The notes under the pieces were generated by a model. It was not told the origin of the DNA, ran no database searches, and saw only the letters and a program-made list of their open reading frames with translations. Positions 15,696-24,754 of a stretch of DNA of 38,798 nt are shown here, one piece after another (within the stretch, counting starts at the first letter, position 1; every line of letters starts with the position of its first letter). The position numbers and the translations under genes are program-made. The stretch is from a virus, in IMG/VR virus record IMGVR_UViG_3300047470_000125, positions 1 to 38,798 of that record. One strand, given 5' to 3'.

Positions 15696-16612
15696 GGTTG
15701 CGCGACTCCATAGCCGCTGTCAGGCACGTTCTCAGGTCCAAGCAGGTAGCTAGACAGTCGCGGCGCGAGAGACAGAATCGGAGATCCCTGTTCTTCGCCC
15801 TTGACCGACGAAAGGATCTCGTCGTACTCGTCTTGCAGCATCTGCGTTTCGAAGCCCTTGATAGCCCAATACTTGAGCTTTAGCCCCGCGACCATCAGAC
15901 GATCGTCGAACAGGCATGTATCGTTATCGGCCGTAAAGCTGCCCTTGCGCGTGCCGGATACATCCGAAACCCAATATTTCGAGACGTATTCGAAGCCGAG
16001 ATATTCGCTAGTGCTCACACCCGGCCAGATCTGGAACGTATTGCCGAGAATACGCCAACGAATGCGCGGACCGGTCGCGATGTAGCCCGACTTCAGCCAT
16101 TGCCATTGCTGCGGGCTTTCCGGCCCGAGCATTTCCCAATGCTTCGACTTGTCCCATTGCGTGCGGTCGACGATGCGCTGATAGTCGGCCGGGAAGGCAT
16201 ATTTCGTCTGCGCGAACGTCAGCGAAACGGCCGTTCCGCTTGCCGTCGCCGGCTGGCTCATCGTGATCTGATTGGGCGAATCGACCGACTGGACGTAGGT
16301 ATCTTGGTTGATACCGCTGCCGGTCACCATGTACGTACCAGCCACGATAGAAGCCGTCGACGGGATGCCCGTGATGACAGCCGATCCGTTCGTGACGTTG
16401 CCCGTCTGAATCGTCCACTGGCTGGTAAAACGATACTCGGTCGTCAGTGCCTGCCAGTTGAAAGCAGGTTCGCGCAGCAGTTCGTAGCCAACCGCATTCA
16501 AAAGGGCGAGTTGCTGCACCGTATCCTGTGCGGTATTGCCCGCGACTGAAAACGGCACAGCAAGCCCCAATTCTCCGGTAGCCTGCTGGACGAGTTCGAG
16601 CATCGTTGCCAT
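15692..16612 (-). CDS. Head-tail adaptor protein
   Basis: This encodes 306 residues. The helical N-terminus (MLELVQQATGELGL, QQLALLNAVGYELLRE) and the middle WQALTTEY, FPADYQRIVDRTQW and WRILGNTFQIWPG, followed by LKYWAIKGFETQMLQDEYDE, match podoviral adaptor (gp4/gp11-like) proteins that sit under the portal. Residues ~70-130 look like an inserted beta domain (GSAVITGIPSTASIVAGTYMV). The gene follows the capsid block and precedes the nozzle gene. GAGG upstream of the ATG is well spaced. Confidence 0.7.
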   Translation of the reverse strand: MATMLELVQQATGELGLAVPFSVAGNTAQDTVQQLALLNAVGYELLREPAFNWQALTTEYRFTSQWTIQTGNVTNGSAVITGIPSTASIVAGTYMVTGSGINQDTYVQSVDSPNQITMSQPATASGTAVSLTFAQTKYAFPADYQRIVDRTQWDKSKHWEMLGPESPQQWQWLKSGYIATGPRIRWRILGNTFQIWPGVSTSEYLGFEYVSKYWVSDVSGTRKGSFTADNDTCLFDDRLMVAGLKLKYWAIKGFETQMLQDEYDEILSSVKGEEQGSPILSLAPRLSSYLLGPENVPDSGYGVAQP

Positions 16613-16615
16613 GTT

Positions 16616-17212
16616 TTACGCCTCTTTACGCGGGCGGCCGGGGCCGCGCTTTTCGGGGTCCAACGCTTGCATTGCTTCCAACTGCGAGCCGAGGCGCAGA
16701 ACCGTCGCCTTCAGGTCTTCGATCTCCTGAGCGCGGAGCAGCAGGTCTTCGGCTTGCTTCTGCGCGAGCGACGAGTCTTTCGCCGCTGCGATGTATGCCG
16801 CTGCCTTCGTGCGCAGCTCGTAGCAGCCCATGCCGATTCGTTGGCATTGCTGGTCCGAGCATTCGGCCAGCTGCTCGACCGTGTGGAATTCAAGCGCTTT
16901 CAGCTTGGCGACCGTCGCGACATCGAGACGCGGCCAGTCTTCAACCGGCGTACCCGATTCAGGACGGTAGGACGTGCGGCGCTCGTATGCTGCCCACTGT
17001 CCGGGCCATTCATCCTTGTCGTCGTCGCGTGCCGGCCGTTCGATGATGTTCGTCGGATCGCCCGGATTGCACTTCTTGATCATCGGGACCAGATCGAACT
17101 CGGGCTTGCCCGTTTCTTTGCTGCGGAATTCGTTGTAACGCTTGCCGGGGAAGAACTCGACATACAGTCCGGCCTTCGGGTTCTGCGTGTCACTTTCCAG
17201 TGCTTGATACAT
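16616..17212 (-). CDS. Structural-module protein with HhH-like and coiled-coil segments
   Basis: This encodes 198 residues. The N-terminal half (GLYVEFFPGKRYNEF, FDLVPMIKKCNPGDP) precedes a helix-hairpin-helix-like stretch (VATVAKLKALEFHTVEQLAE, RIGMGCYELRTKAAAYI). A coiled coil follows (AQEIEDLKATVLRLGSQLEAM), and the C-terminus is an AT-hook-like PEKRGPGRPRKEA. Proteins of this kind lie between capsid and adaptor genes in several phages, but their function is not established. AGGAG stands before the ATG. A terminator separates it from the capsid genes. Confidence 0.6.
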   Translation of the reverse strand: MYQALESDTQNPKAGLYVEFFPGKRYNEFRSKETGKPEFDLVPMIKKCNPGDPTNIIERPARDDDKDEWPGQWAAYERRTSYRPESGTPVEDWPRLDVATVAKLKALEFHTVEQLAECSDQQCQRIGMGCYELRTKAAAYIAAAKDSSLAQKQAEDLLLRAQEIEDLKATVLRLGSQLEAMQALDPEKRGPGRPRKEA

Positions 17213-17245
17213 TCTTTTCTCCTGTTATGGGTAAGGTGTCCCGTG

Positions 17246-17273
17246 AAAAAAGGGGCGCCAGAATCGACGCCCC
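17246..17273 (-). terminator. Intrinsic terminator downstream of capsid genes
   Basis: On the minus strand GGGGCG, a ten-base loop and CGCCCC form a perfect six-pair G+C stem followed by six U. It lies in the 85-base gap after the capsid and decoration genes and before the next virion gene. It probably trims transcripts after the most abundant protein, leaving partial read-through. Confidence 0.8.
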
Positions 17274-17297
17274 AAGACCCACGGGAGAAAAGCTGTT

Positions 17298-17594
17298 TTA
17301 GACCGACGCAGCCGAGAACCAGCCGTAATCGCCGGTCACCATGTTGGTAGCCGGCGACGTGTACGCACCACCCGAGTTCGTCGCGAGGAACGTTGCCGGC
17401 GTGACCGTGCACACAGCGGTGGATGCGGTGATCGAGCCGTTGGCTTTGGCGAAGACATAACGCTTGCCGTCGCTGCCCCACACTTGCTCGCCAAGGTTGA
17501 CAGGCACGGTACGGGCGCCCGACGCAATGTCGGTTGCCAAGATCGTGTTGACCAGATCGAAACCGATCTGAGGAGTGACTGAATAGACGGGCAT
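17298..17594 (-). CDS. Small capsid-associated protein, possible decoration protein
   Basis: This encodes 98 residues rich in Ala, Thr, Val and Gly (FDLVNTILATDIASG, LGEQVWGSDGKRYVFAKANG, TAVCTVTP). The short beta-rich, Thr/Ala/Gly-rich pattern and its place directly after the major capsid gene fit a capsid decoration or stabilising protein. AAAGGAG lies well spaced before the ATG. The terminator that follows marks the end of the capsid transcription unit. The function is inferred. Confidence 0.6.
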   Translation of the reverse strand: MPVYSVTPQIGFDLVNTILATDIASGARTVPVNLGEQVWGSDGKRYVFAKANGSITASTAVCTVTPATFLATNSGGAYTSPATNMVTGDYGWFSAASV

Positions 17595-17604
17595 GTTCGC
17601 TCCT

Positions 17605-18609
17605 TTAGGCGATGAGGACGCCGCTGAACTGCGGGCCGCGCGAGGTCATGTTGCCGGCCCAACCGATCAGCTTTGTAACCGCATCTTGGTTGACCGCTTG
17701 ACGCTCGCCACCGATCGGCACGAAGTTACGGTCACGGTGCGGACGGAAGCTGATGTACTTCGTATTGAGGCCCCACATGTGATTGGCCGTGGCATTGCTG
17801 CCGATACCGCCGTCCAACACCACGTCAGCCGCCATGCCGCCGCCGTAAAACTTCACGGCCGGGAAGCCGGCGCCCGCGAGCTTCGTGTTGCCGTCGCTCA
17901 TGACGCGCTGCTGAGCCTGCATCGATGCGATGTACATCGAGTAGTAGTTGTTGTCCGCGACGAACAGGTCCATACGATCACGACCGCGAACCGCCTTGAG
18001 CGACAGCTGCGTCATGTAGTTCTGGATGTTCGCTGCCGACACAGCCGCGCCACCGTTGGTCACGCCCGAGAACACCTGCGATTGCCAGAACGGGAACGCC
18101 GAGCGCGAGATACCGCCATACGTACCCGAGCCAGGCGCATCCGGGATAGCCGCGGCCAGACCGGTGATGTTCTTGCCCGAGTTGCCCGTACCGTCGAGAT
18201 AGATGTCCGCTGCGATACGGTTGATCAGTTGAGACTCGGCAATGTCCATGCGCGAATCGAGCAGATCGATGATCGCTTCCTTCGACGAGTTCTGGAGCAT
18301 TTCCAGACCCGAGATGGTCACGGCCGCCGCGTACTGCTGGATGCTGAACTGAGCAGCCGAGATCGGGCTATTCGGGCTGATGTTCAGCACTTCATAACCC
18401 GAATACGAGTTGACGTTGGTCGTCGTCGAGTCGGTGTACATGATTTCTTCCAAAATCACGTTACCACCGCCGAACGGGCGCACGTTGCCCCGCTCGCGCA
18501 AGACCATGAGCAGTGCATTGTTGTTTGTTACGTTGTCGGCCAGTTCGCCACTACGACTTTGAATCGTGGTCGCGATGATGTCCGAAATTGCGCTATTGGC
18601 AAAAGCCAT
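17605..18609 (-). CDS. Major capsid protein
   Basis: This encodes 334 residues, a normal length for an HK97-fold coat protein without a long delta domain. The N-terminus (FANSAISDIIATTIQSRSG) leads into an E-loop-like region (GGGNVILEEIMY) and a helical spine (EAIIDLLDSRMDIAESQLI), then RDRMDLFVADNNYYSMY and MWGLNTKYISFRPHRDRNF near the C-terminus. It follows scaffold and portal genes in the expected order. GGAG precedes the ATG. The call rests on order, length and family-like sequence. Confidence 0.85.
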   Translation of the reverse strand: MAFANSAISDIIATTIQSRSGELADNVTNNNALLMVLRERGNVRPFGGGNVILEEIMYTDSTTTNVNSYSGYEVLNISPNSPISAAQFSIQQYAAAVTISGLEMLQNSSKEAIIDLLDSRMDIAESQLINRIAADIYLDGTGNSGKNITGLAAAIPDAPGSGTYGGISRSAFPFWQSQVFSGVTNGGAAVSAANIQNYMTQLSLKAVRGRDRMDLFVADNNYYSMYIASMQAQQRVMSDGNTKLAGAGFPAVKFYGGGMAADVVLDGGIGSNATANHMWGLNTKYISFRPHRDRNFVPIGGERQAVNQDAVTKLIGWAGNMTSRGPQFSGVLIA

Positions 18610-18630
18610 TTGTAGCTCCTTTCAGTTTGA

Positions 18631-19686
18631 TCAAATTCGGCTTGCTGTCATCTGCTCGAATGAATCTTCGAGAGCCGCTCGCCTACCTTTCGCTGCGCCA
18701 CTCGTCGCGGCAGCTACTTGACCGGGTGTGGTCGTTCGCGTGCTGACTGCGTTCGCTTTGGCAGCTTTCGCCGCCTTATCCGCGTCGATACGACGTTGCT
18801 TTTCAGCGGCTTCGCGTTGTGTCGCTTGGCTCTTCTGGAAAAGTTCGTCGTTCAAGCGGAGCGCCTTCGAATAGGCGCTATCAAGATCCGTAGCCAGCCC
18901 TGCTTGTAGCAGTTGCTGCATCTGCGGCCCCAATTGGTCTACATACGGATGCGAAGACTTGAAGTTTTCGACTTCAGCCACCGCAGCCGCTTGCATCTGT
19001 GCGTGCTGGCTCTGTTGGTGCTGCGCCATCTGGTTTTCCAGATCACGCGCGCGCTGTTGCGCTGCCATCACTTGCGGATCGATGTGCTGCTGCATGTGCT
19101 GCGGGAGCGCCGCGCTCTGCTGAAGCATCTGTTGCAGCGGGATTCCCACGGCGTGCGCCACATTCACCAGCGTTTGCAGCTTCGTCGCTTCGTCGCCGGT
19201 CGCCAGCAGCTTTCGCGTATAGAGCAGGTCGCGCACTACGACTTCCGGCTGAACGCCCTGTTGGCGCAGCTCGTCGATATGCGGCTGGATCTGCTGGACG
19301 ATCGGCTCGACCTTCGATCGGTATTCATCGAACCCGCGCTGGCTTTCCTGCTCGCGCTGGTGGATGTACTTCGCGACTTCCGGGTCAAGCTTGTCCCAAT
19401 GGGCGCGCTGCTCGGCCTTCCATGACTTCGGCGGCTCAGGACGCTCCAACGTGACCGGCTGCGTCTCGACGCCTGCCACAGCCTCAGCAGACGGCGCAGC
19501 GGGCGCTTTCGGGGCAAAGCGGCCCGATTCGTCCCGTGCTCGTCCTTCGTTCTCGACCGGTTCTGCGCTGATGTTCTCGACGCTCGGCGCGTCCACGACA
19601 ACTTCATGCACTGCTTCCGGCGTGTCGCCAACGTGCTCGTCGATCGCTTCGAGCGCTTCGGCTAGATCTTCTCTGCGGGTTCCCAT
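18631..19686 (-). CDS. Capsid scaffolding protein
   Basis: This encodes 351 residues. It is highly charged and helical with an acidic Pro/Ala-rich N-terminus (EALEAIDEHVGDTPEAVHE), an aromatic WKAEQRAHWDKLDPEVAKYI segment, long Gln-rich coiled coil (QQRARDLENQMAQHQQSQH), and a basic C-terminus (AKGRRAALEDSFEQM). These are hallmarks of phage scaffolding proteins, which guide procapsid assembly and are then lost. It lies between portal and major capsid genes, as usual. GGAG stands six bases before the ATG. Confidence 0.85.
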   Translation of the reverse strand: MGTRREDLAEALEAIDEHVGDTPEAVHEVVVDAPSVENISAEPVENEGRARDESGRFAPKAPAAPSAEAVAGVETQPVTLERPEPPKSWKAEQRAHWDKLDPEVAKYIHQREQESQRGFDEYRSKVEPIVQQIQPHIDELRQQGVQPEVVVRDLLYTRKLLATGDEATKLQTLVNVAHAVGIPLQQMLQQSAALPQHMQQHIDPQVMAAQQRARDLENQMAQHQQSQHAQMQAAAVAEVENFKSSHPYVDQLGPQMQQLLQAGLATDLDSAYSKALRLNDELFQKSQATQREAAEKQRRIDADKAAKAAKANAVSTRTTTPGQVAAATSGAAKGRRAALEDSFEQMTASRI

Positions 19687-19700
19687 GATTTCTCCGTGGC

Positions 19701-20048
19701 TTATTTAAGCGCGTTCACTTGGTCGATGATCTTTTGCTTGCGCGCCTTCTTCGACTCGGGCGCAAGGTCGATCTTTTCTTTTGGCTTCAGGTACTTCGTT
19801 TCATTGCCGATCTCGATGCAGTTGTGCGCCTTCAGGTGCGCGCGATGATGCGACCGGGAAGTGATCATTTCGCCGGTAATCATCGAGCGGTACGGGGACA
19901 TGTCCGCAGCCACATAGGGAGCGCTGACGACGCGCTGCACTGCGCCGCCGCACTCACATGCAGGGATGTCCTTATCGCGCTCTGCAACGGAGCGATAGAC
20001 AGCATCGTCCCTGCCGCAGGACTGGCATTTCGTTGCGTAGATAGGCAT
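19701..20048 (-). CDS. FmdB-like zinc-ribbon protein
   Basis: This encodes 115 residues. The N-terminal ~45 residues are a zinc ribbon of FmdB type: MPIYATKCQSCGR with C8/C11, then ACECGGAVQRVVS with the second Cys pair. The remaining part is basic (KKARKQKII) without a clear domain. Such small zinc-ribbon proteins often lie between portal and scaffold genes in phages, and their role is not established. The ribosome binding site is weak (GAAG). Confidence 0.7.
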   Translation of the reverse strand: MPIYATKCQSCGRDDAVYRSVAERDKDIPACECGGAVQRVVSAPYVAADMSPYRSMITGEMITSRSHHRAHLKAHNCIEIGNETKYLKPKEKIDLAPESKKARKQKIIDQVNALK

Positions 20049-20051
20049 GGG

Positions 20052-22265
20052 TTATTCTTCGGAACCCGACTTGGCCGCGCTGATCTGCGACGCTTCGAGA
20101 GTGGTTTGTGCGCCGATTTCGGCTACTTCGAGCTTGACTTGATTGTTCATCGCAGCAATCAGCATCTGGAACTGTCGATCGCGCTCGGCCTTGTCGGCTT
20201 CGAGCATGGCTTGCATCTGTGCCAAACGCTCTTGGCTCTGACGTTCAAGCTCGTCGCGCTGCATTTCCATTGCCGTCTCTTGGGCCGCTTGCTGCGCCTG
20301 GTAGCGCTGCTCGGCTTCGGCCGTCTGCTGCTCTAGATGGGCCTTCAGCATCTCTATCTGGCCTTCCTGCTGGAGCTTGGCGGATTCGAGCTGCGTGCGA
20401 TGCTGTTCCATCTGCATATCCATCTGCGCGCCGGCCTGCTTCTCTTGGATGCGCGCTTGCGACTCGGCCTGAACCTTCTGGATTTCGATCGGAGGCGGCT
20501 TCGGCTGGCCTTCCTGCGCTTGGATCTGCTTCTGGAGCGCTTCCATCGCGTTATCCAGCATCCCTTCCAGCGTCTTGCCGGCCTTGAACGCCGATACGCC
20601 GAACTTGAGCATCTCGACCAGCACGGGAGCCAGTTCCGGGTTCTGCGTCGCCGCGGGGATGGCCGATTGCAGGAAGCCGCTGACGGTCGTCAGGAACTCC
20701 ACGCGATCTTTCTTCTGAGCGTCTTCATCGATCTGTACCAGCGAATCCGCGTCGACTTCGATACGGAACGAGCGCATCACGTTGTTGCGCAGCATCTGCA
20801 ACGCCTGCGGAATCAGTTGCTGATCCGAAGGCTGCAGCTGCTCGGCGGACGCCATTTGGAGAATCGTCTGATCGCTGAACTTGCCGCAGATGACCTGCGC
20901 TTTCAGGCGAAGCAGTTCGGTCGCGTAGATCGCAACGTCTTCCTGCGTGGTCCGCAGACGAACCGCACCGAAGCGGGCCTTGATGCCCTGCGCGGTAGCC
21001 GTCTCTGCCGCGTCCGTCTCGCCGCGCATGATGTCGGCAATACCGGTCAGTGCGTAGATCTGCTGGACGACGTTCTCGCGCGCTTCGAATGCGATCTGCA
21101 GAGCCTGGGCGATCGGGCCAAGGTCGACGAGATCCATCGCGCCCTTGAGTCCGCCTTTCTCCGCGAATGATGCAAAGCTCTTGACCGGAACGAGATCGTT
21201 ATTGCCCGTCTCCGTGAACAAGCGCTGCAATTCTTTGAACTCAGCGTTATAAACTCCGCGGACCTTGAGCGCCTTAATCAGCCCGTCGATCCGGTCGCTG
21301 ATCGTGTCCAGCTCGTTCGCTTGATCCTGGTATTGGATGAAATCAGGAACCGGAACCAGCGTGTCGCTTGTGATCGTGCCATAGAGCGGCTTGGCGCACG
21401 GCCAGAAGCCTTCCAGCCCGAGCGGATCGGGCTTCTCATCCAGCAGCACGCCGACGTTCTTCGAGATCCACACAGCCTTTTGCGTGGTCTTGTCCCAAAT
21501 CTCGTAGATGCAGGCTTGCTTACCCATGCCGACATCATTCGACGGCATCTTCGACTCGCCGTAGCCTTCGGCCGGGTTGCTCGCATCCAGCGGAATGCGC
21601 CGCGCCGTTTCTTCTCCGAAGCGCTCGCAGAGATCGGCATAGGGCAAATAGACCTTGCGCCACACGCACGACACTTCTTCCCAGGTGCGCGCCACAGAAT
21701 GGCCGAAGTCGCGCCAATGCACATAGTCGACAGGTGCTGTCTCGTCGTCTATTTGTTCGAGCGGTCCGTCTTCCGAGATCTGATCTGCTCCCGCACCCTC
21801 AACAACTGCAGGATCATCGCCAGCCTCATCATCCGGCGAGATAGGCTCTTGGACGCTCGTAACTGGCTCATATCGTACCCATGACACGCCACGCCCGCCT
21901 AGAAAGCGATCCATGACGCTGTTTTTCATCGCTTCCCGGTAATCCGGGTAATGCCTTACTTCGAATTCAAGCGCGCGCTCAAGAAGCAGACTTGCCACAC
22001 GGCCGACAGGATCGCTGTCCCGGAAGCGTCGCGATACGTCGGGCTGCGGTAGACGACTGAAAGTGGCTGGAACCAACGTTTGTACATTGGCCCACAGGAT
22101 ATTGAAGCGCGCAGACTCGTTGCCATACGTGTATTCCTTTGCGTCATCACGGTATCGCTTGACGATCTTAGTGGTACGGTCCGTCCACTTATTGAACGCC
22201 TTGTCATAGGCCGTGATATAGCCCAAATACCGCTCAACTTCGGGCGAACGAGTCTGCTGTGCCAT
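20052..22265 (-). CDS. Portal protein
   Basis: This encodes 737 residues. The N-terminal ~500 residues match podoviral portals: YLGYITAYDKAFNKWTDR, FNILWANVQTLVPATFSR, YVHWRDFGHSVARTWEEV, DFIQYQDQANELDTISDRIDGL, and AETATAQGIKARFG. The last ~170 residues are an exceptionally Gln/Glu-rich coiled coil (QIEMLKAHLEQQTAEAEQR), which could form the barrel above the portal inside the head, as in P22. The portal is the ring for DNA entry and exit. It precedes zinc ribbon, scaffold and capsid. Confidence 0.9.
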   Translation of the reverse strand: MAQQTRSPEVERYLGYITAYDKAFNKWTDRTTKIVKRYRDDAKEYTYGNESARFNILWANVQTLVPATFSRLPQPDVSRRFRDSDPVGRVASLLLERALEFEVRHYPDYREAMKNSVMDRFLGGRGVSWVRYEPVTSVQEPISPDDEAGDDPAVVEGAGADQISEDGPLEQIDDETAPVDYVHWRDFGHSVARTWEEVSCVWRKVYLPYADLCERFGEETARRIPLDASNPAEGYGESKMPSNDVGMGKQACIYEIWDKTTQKAVWISKNVGVLLDEKPDPLGLEGFWPCAKPLYGTITSDTLVPVPDFIQYQDQANELDTISDRIDGLIKALKVRGVYNAEFKELQRLFTETGNNDLVPVKSFASFAEKGGLKGAMDLVDLGPIAQALQIAFEARENVVQQIYALTGIADIMRGETDAAETATAQGIKARFGAVRLRTTQEDVAIYATELLRLKAQVICGKFSDQTILQMASAEQLQPSDQQLIPQALQMLRNNVMRSFRIEVDADSLVQIDEDAQKKDRVEFLTTVSGFLQSAIPAATQNPELAPVLVEMLKFGVSAFKAGKTLEGMLDNAMEALQKQIQAQEGQPKPPPIEIQKVQAESQARIQEKQAGAQMDMQMEQHRTQLESAKLQQEGQIEMLKAHLEQQTAEAEQRYQAQQAAQETAMEMQRDELERQSQERLAQMQAMLEADKAERDRQFQMLIAAMNNQVKLEVAEIGAQTTLEASQISAAKSGSEE

Positions 22266-22269
22266 TTAT

Positions 22270-22599
22270 TTACTCAGGCTGAACCGAAACGGTAACGGCG
22301 GACGGCGCCATGAACGTAGCGGGCGGAGCGTTGTCGACCACGGTGAACGGGAAATTGATCGCCACGCCCACCAGATTGCCGGCGTCGTCGAGCTGTTTCA
22401 CTTCGACGCTGTAGTCGCCGGCCGTCAGATGCTCGAACACATGCGATGCCGTCGCGTTCGGGATCGGCACGCCTGCATTCACCACGCCTGCGGGGCCGGT
22501 GAGCGTCACCATCACTTGCGAGCTCGCGCCCACGGTCTGGCCAGCCGGGACAGGCGTCTCGACGTATGCGATCTCAACGATTGCTTTGAAAAGTGCCAT
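22270..22599 (-). CDS. Small Ig-like/beta-sandwich virion protein
   Basis: This encodes 109 residues from the ATG at 22599 (AAAGG upstream); the frame extends to GTG 22644, but the added MFSLLRKLKRLI segment is not needed. The sequence reads as one beta-sandwich: FKAIVEIAYVETPV, SSQVMVTLTGP, FEHLTAGDYSVEVKQLDDAGN, INFPFTVVD, APSAVTVSVQPE, like Ig or Big-type domains attached to capsids. It is coded between the receptor-binding protein and the portal. It could be a head decoration or fibre accessory. The fold is predicted from the pattern only. Confidence 0.6.
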   Translation of the reverse strand: MALFKAIVEIAYVETPVPAGQTVGASSQVMVTLTGPAGVVNAGVPIPNATASHVFEHLTAGDYSVEVKQLDDAGNLVGVAINFPFTVVDNAPPATFMAPSAVTVSVQPE

Positions 22600-22707
22600 G
22601 ATTAACCTTTTGAGTTTGCGTAGAAGGGAGAACATAAGAACCACCGTTCTAGCGAAGGCTGGCCCATACCTACGCCGGTACTTCCGTCTTTCAGCGGAAG
22701 TTCGTAA
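22600..22707. other. Short gap with hairpin between spike and Ig-like gene
   Basis: On the minus strand ACTTCCG-N8-CGGAAGT forms a perfect seven-pair hairpin just after the spike stop, without a U-run, so it is more likely an mRNA stabilising or processing element than a terminator. A 21-residue frame beginning MGQPSLERW is possible but unsupported. Confidence 0.4.
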
Positions 22708-24753
22708 TTAACTGACCGAAATCTTGTTCCAACAGGCGCCAGTGCCATCGAACTGCAACACGCAGCTTTGATCCTGGTTGAGCACGACAGTGGATGCGCC
22801 ACCGCGGCCGGTGTAGTTGACCGTGAAGGTCACCGCGGCCGTTGCGGAGTTAGTGAAGATCCGGAATTGGCCGTCTTCGGGAGCCGCTTCCACGGTGATT
22901 GTTCCTGCTCCTGCGCCCGTCCATACGGTGGCGCCCGGCGCTGATGGGTTCGCGATCGTCGTCCCGCTAGTGCTGGTCCGTGCAATCTTCATGTTCAAAC
23001 CCCAGAAGTACCCGCGCAGATAGCGAGTAGCCGCGTTCCCGAGGTTGTAGGCTTGATCGGTAACAGGCGACAGGCTGCCAGCACCAAACGACAGCAGGTC
23101 AATACCATTCACCGTGTAGCGCGTGCCAGGAGGCGATCCCGTGCCGATCTTGTCCGTGCCGAAGTGGAACTGTCCACCTGCGTACCACATCCCGCCAAAC
23201 GAGCCATTGGCTAGGCCGCCATCGATCGTCTGCCACACACGCAACGTCTGGTTATTCGTGCCGTTGCGAATGTCCGTGATGTTCGCGGCTGTGCTGTAAA
23301 TATTGCAGGCAGACGGAACGTCACCCTGTTTCGGCAATTGGAACGGCGTACCGGGCCATGCTGTCGTGCCTGGCGTCGTGTTCGCAACGTGGTAATTCTT
23401 CAGCGTCGTATAGGCCGACTTAAGCGTCGTGCCGTCGAGCTGGATAATGCCGTAGTTAGGCGAGCCGGCTGCACCATCACCCGGATTCGGGTAGAGCGCA
23501 TACATCATCACGGCTTGAATGCCATACGTCGCCCGATTCGTGAACCAGAAATTAGACTGGCTCGTCATGTACGACGCTTGGCTAGCATCCGTCCCGAGCA
23601 TGCCCCATTCAGTTACGTGGATCGGCAGATTGCCCGAGACGGAGCGCATTTGCGCCGGGACATTCTGAAGCGTGCCGAGGTACGTAGACGGGCCGGCATT
23701 AACCCAGTTCCCCATCGACGAGTACCAATGCGACGTGGCGAAATCCAATACGATCGCAGGGTTTGCCGAAGCAACCGTGACAGTCGGAGTCTGCGAAGCC
23801 GGAGGAGCCGGTTCGCGGCCATTAACCATCATGTCCAGCACGACATAGGCGAACGGCACGCCTGACGCGTAACTGCACTTTGCCGCGGCATCAGCGGCAC
23901 GAATACCAATCAAGCCACCCGTGATCCAGCCACGCAGCGCATTGATCGACGTGATCGAGTAGTCGCCAGGGATCGATCCATCAATACCCGTTCCGATCTT
24001 TGCGCCAGTTACGCCATTGGTCGCAGTCGTGCGCGCGCTGCCCCCACCGCCATCAGTCCGGCACGCAAAGTCGATTTCATTCGACATTTCGTAATAGTCG
24101 ACATAGCCCGCCAGAATCGTAGCGATACCTGACGCGTATGTCTGACCGTTCGTCTTGTTCGTCGCGTAGCTGCTGCCTAGCGGGACGCCCTGATCGAGCA
24201 CTGCCATCGTCTTGATGCCGGCAGCCTTGAACGCCTGAAAGTACGGAAGCGTGGTCGTCGCCGCAGTCGTGTTGCTCACGTTCGTGCGGACGATCTGACA
24301 GCCGAGATCCTGCATCTTTGCCACATACTGCGCCGGCGTGGGAACCCCACTCGTAGGCGCATACGTGCTGGCAATGTGCGTGTTGATACCGAAGAATCCG
24401 TCCGGCGTAGGCGTGCTAGACGCCTGCTTCGGTATCCACGCCAGCCCCGTAGTCGGATCGACCGCAGCCTCACCGACGTTGCCGAGTGCCGTCGACGGCG
24501 TACCGGTCGTGATATTCCATCCTTTGAAACTGACAGCCGAACCGTCCGCGCCATCAGTGCCTTTGATCGACACGCCATCGGGCCATACGCCACCAGCCTT
24601 CGGCCCGAACATCAATTGCGCGGCCGGGTCGTAGGCATAGTCGCCATTGTTACCCGTTCCTGCGCTTGGGATGCCTGCTGTCGTCAGAACGGTTCTGCCG
24701 TCTGCTCCCGGCGTCCCTGCGCCGCCACCACCGCCAATAATTCCTCGCAACAT
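22708..24753 (-). CDS. Receptor-binding spike with a clan GH-A-like glycosidase domain
   Basis: This encodes 681 residues from the ATG at 24753 (GAGG upstream). Residues 1-~75 are a Gly-rich collagen-like/virion-anchor part (GGGGGAGTPGADGRT). Residues ~115-470 look like a TIM-barrel glycoside hydrolase: FGINTHIAST, LGCQIVRTNVS, AAGIKTMAVLDQG, then YYEMSNEID with N225-E226 as the beta-4 acid/base pair, SHWYS at 341-345, and IHVTEWG with E382 as the beta-7 nucleophile. The C-terminal ~200 residues are beta-rich, as in trimeric fibres. It probably degrades a surface polysaccharide. It is unusual in lying between terminase and portal. Confidence 0.75.
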   Translation of the reverse strand: MLRGIIGGGGGAGTPGADGRTVLTTAGIPSAGTGNNGDYAYDPAAQLMFGPKAGGVWPDGVSIKGTDGADGSAVSFKGWNITTGTPSTALGNVGEAAVDPTTGLAWIPKQASSTPTPDGFFGINTHIASTYAPTSGVPTPAQYVAKMQDLGCQIVRTNVSNTTAATTTLPYFQAFKAAGIKTMAVLDQGVPLGSSYATNKTNGQTYASGIATILAGYVDYYEMSNEIDFACRTDGGGGSARTTATNGVTGAKIGTGIDGSIPGDYSITSINALRGWITGGLIGIRAADAAAKCSYASGVPFAYVVLDMMVNGREPAPPASQTPTVTVASANPAIVLDFATSHWYSSMGNWVNAGPSTYLGTLQNVPAQMRSVSGNLPIHVTEWGMLGTDASQASYMTSQSNFWFTNRATYGIQAVMMYALYPNPGDGAAGSPNYGIIQLDGTTLKSAYTTLKNYHVANTTPGTTAWPGTPFQLPKQGDVPSACNIYSTAANITDIRNGTNNQTLRVWQTIDGGLANGSFGGMWYAGGQFHFGTDKIGTGSPPGTRYTVNGIDLLSFGAGSLSPVTDQAYNLGNAATRYLRGYFWGLNMKIARTSTSGTTIANPSAPGATVWTGAGAGTITVEAAPEDGQFRIFTNSATAAVTFTVNYTGRGGASTVVLNQDQSCVLQFDGTGACWNKISVS

Positions 24754-24754
24754 G

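Noticed and set aside
17593-18615. Long plus-strand frame (340 residues) opposite the capsid gene
   Set aside because: Arg/His/Val-rich antisense shadow with no ribosome site; the capsid gene on the other strand is clear.
22602-22802. 66-residue minus frame spanning the end of the spike gene
   Set aside because: Most of it lies inside the spike gene in another frame, and no start or ribosome site fits the part in the gap.
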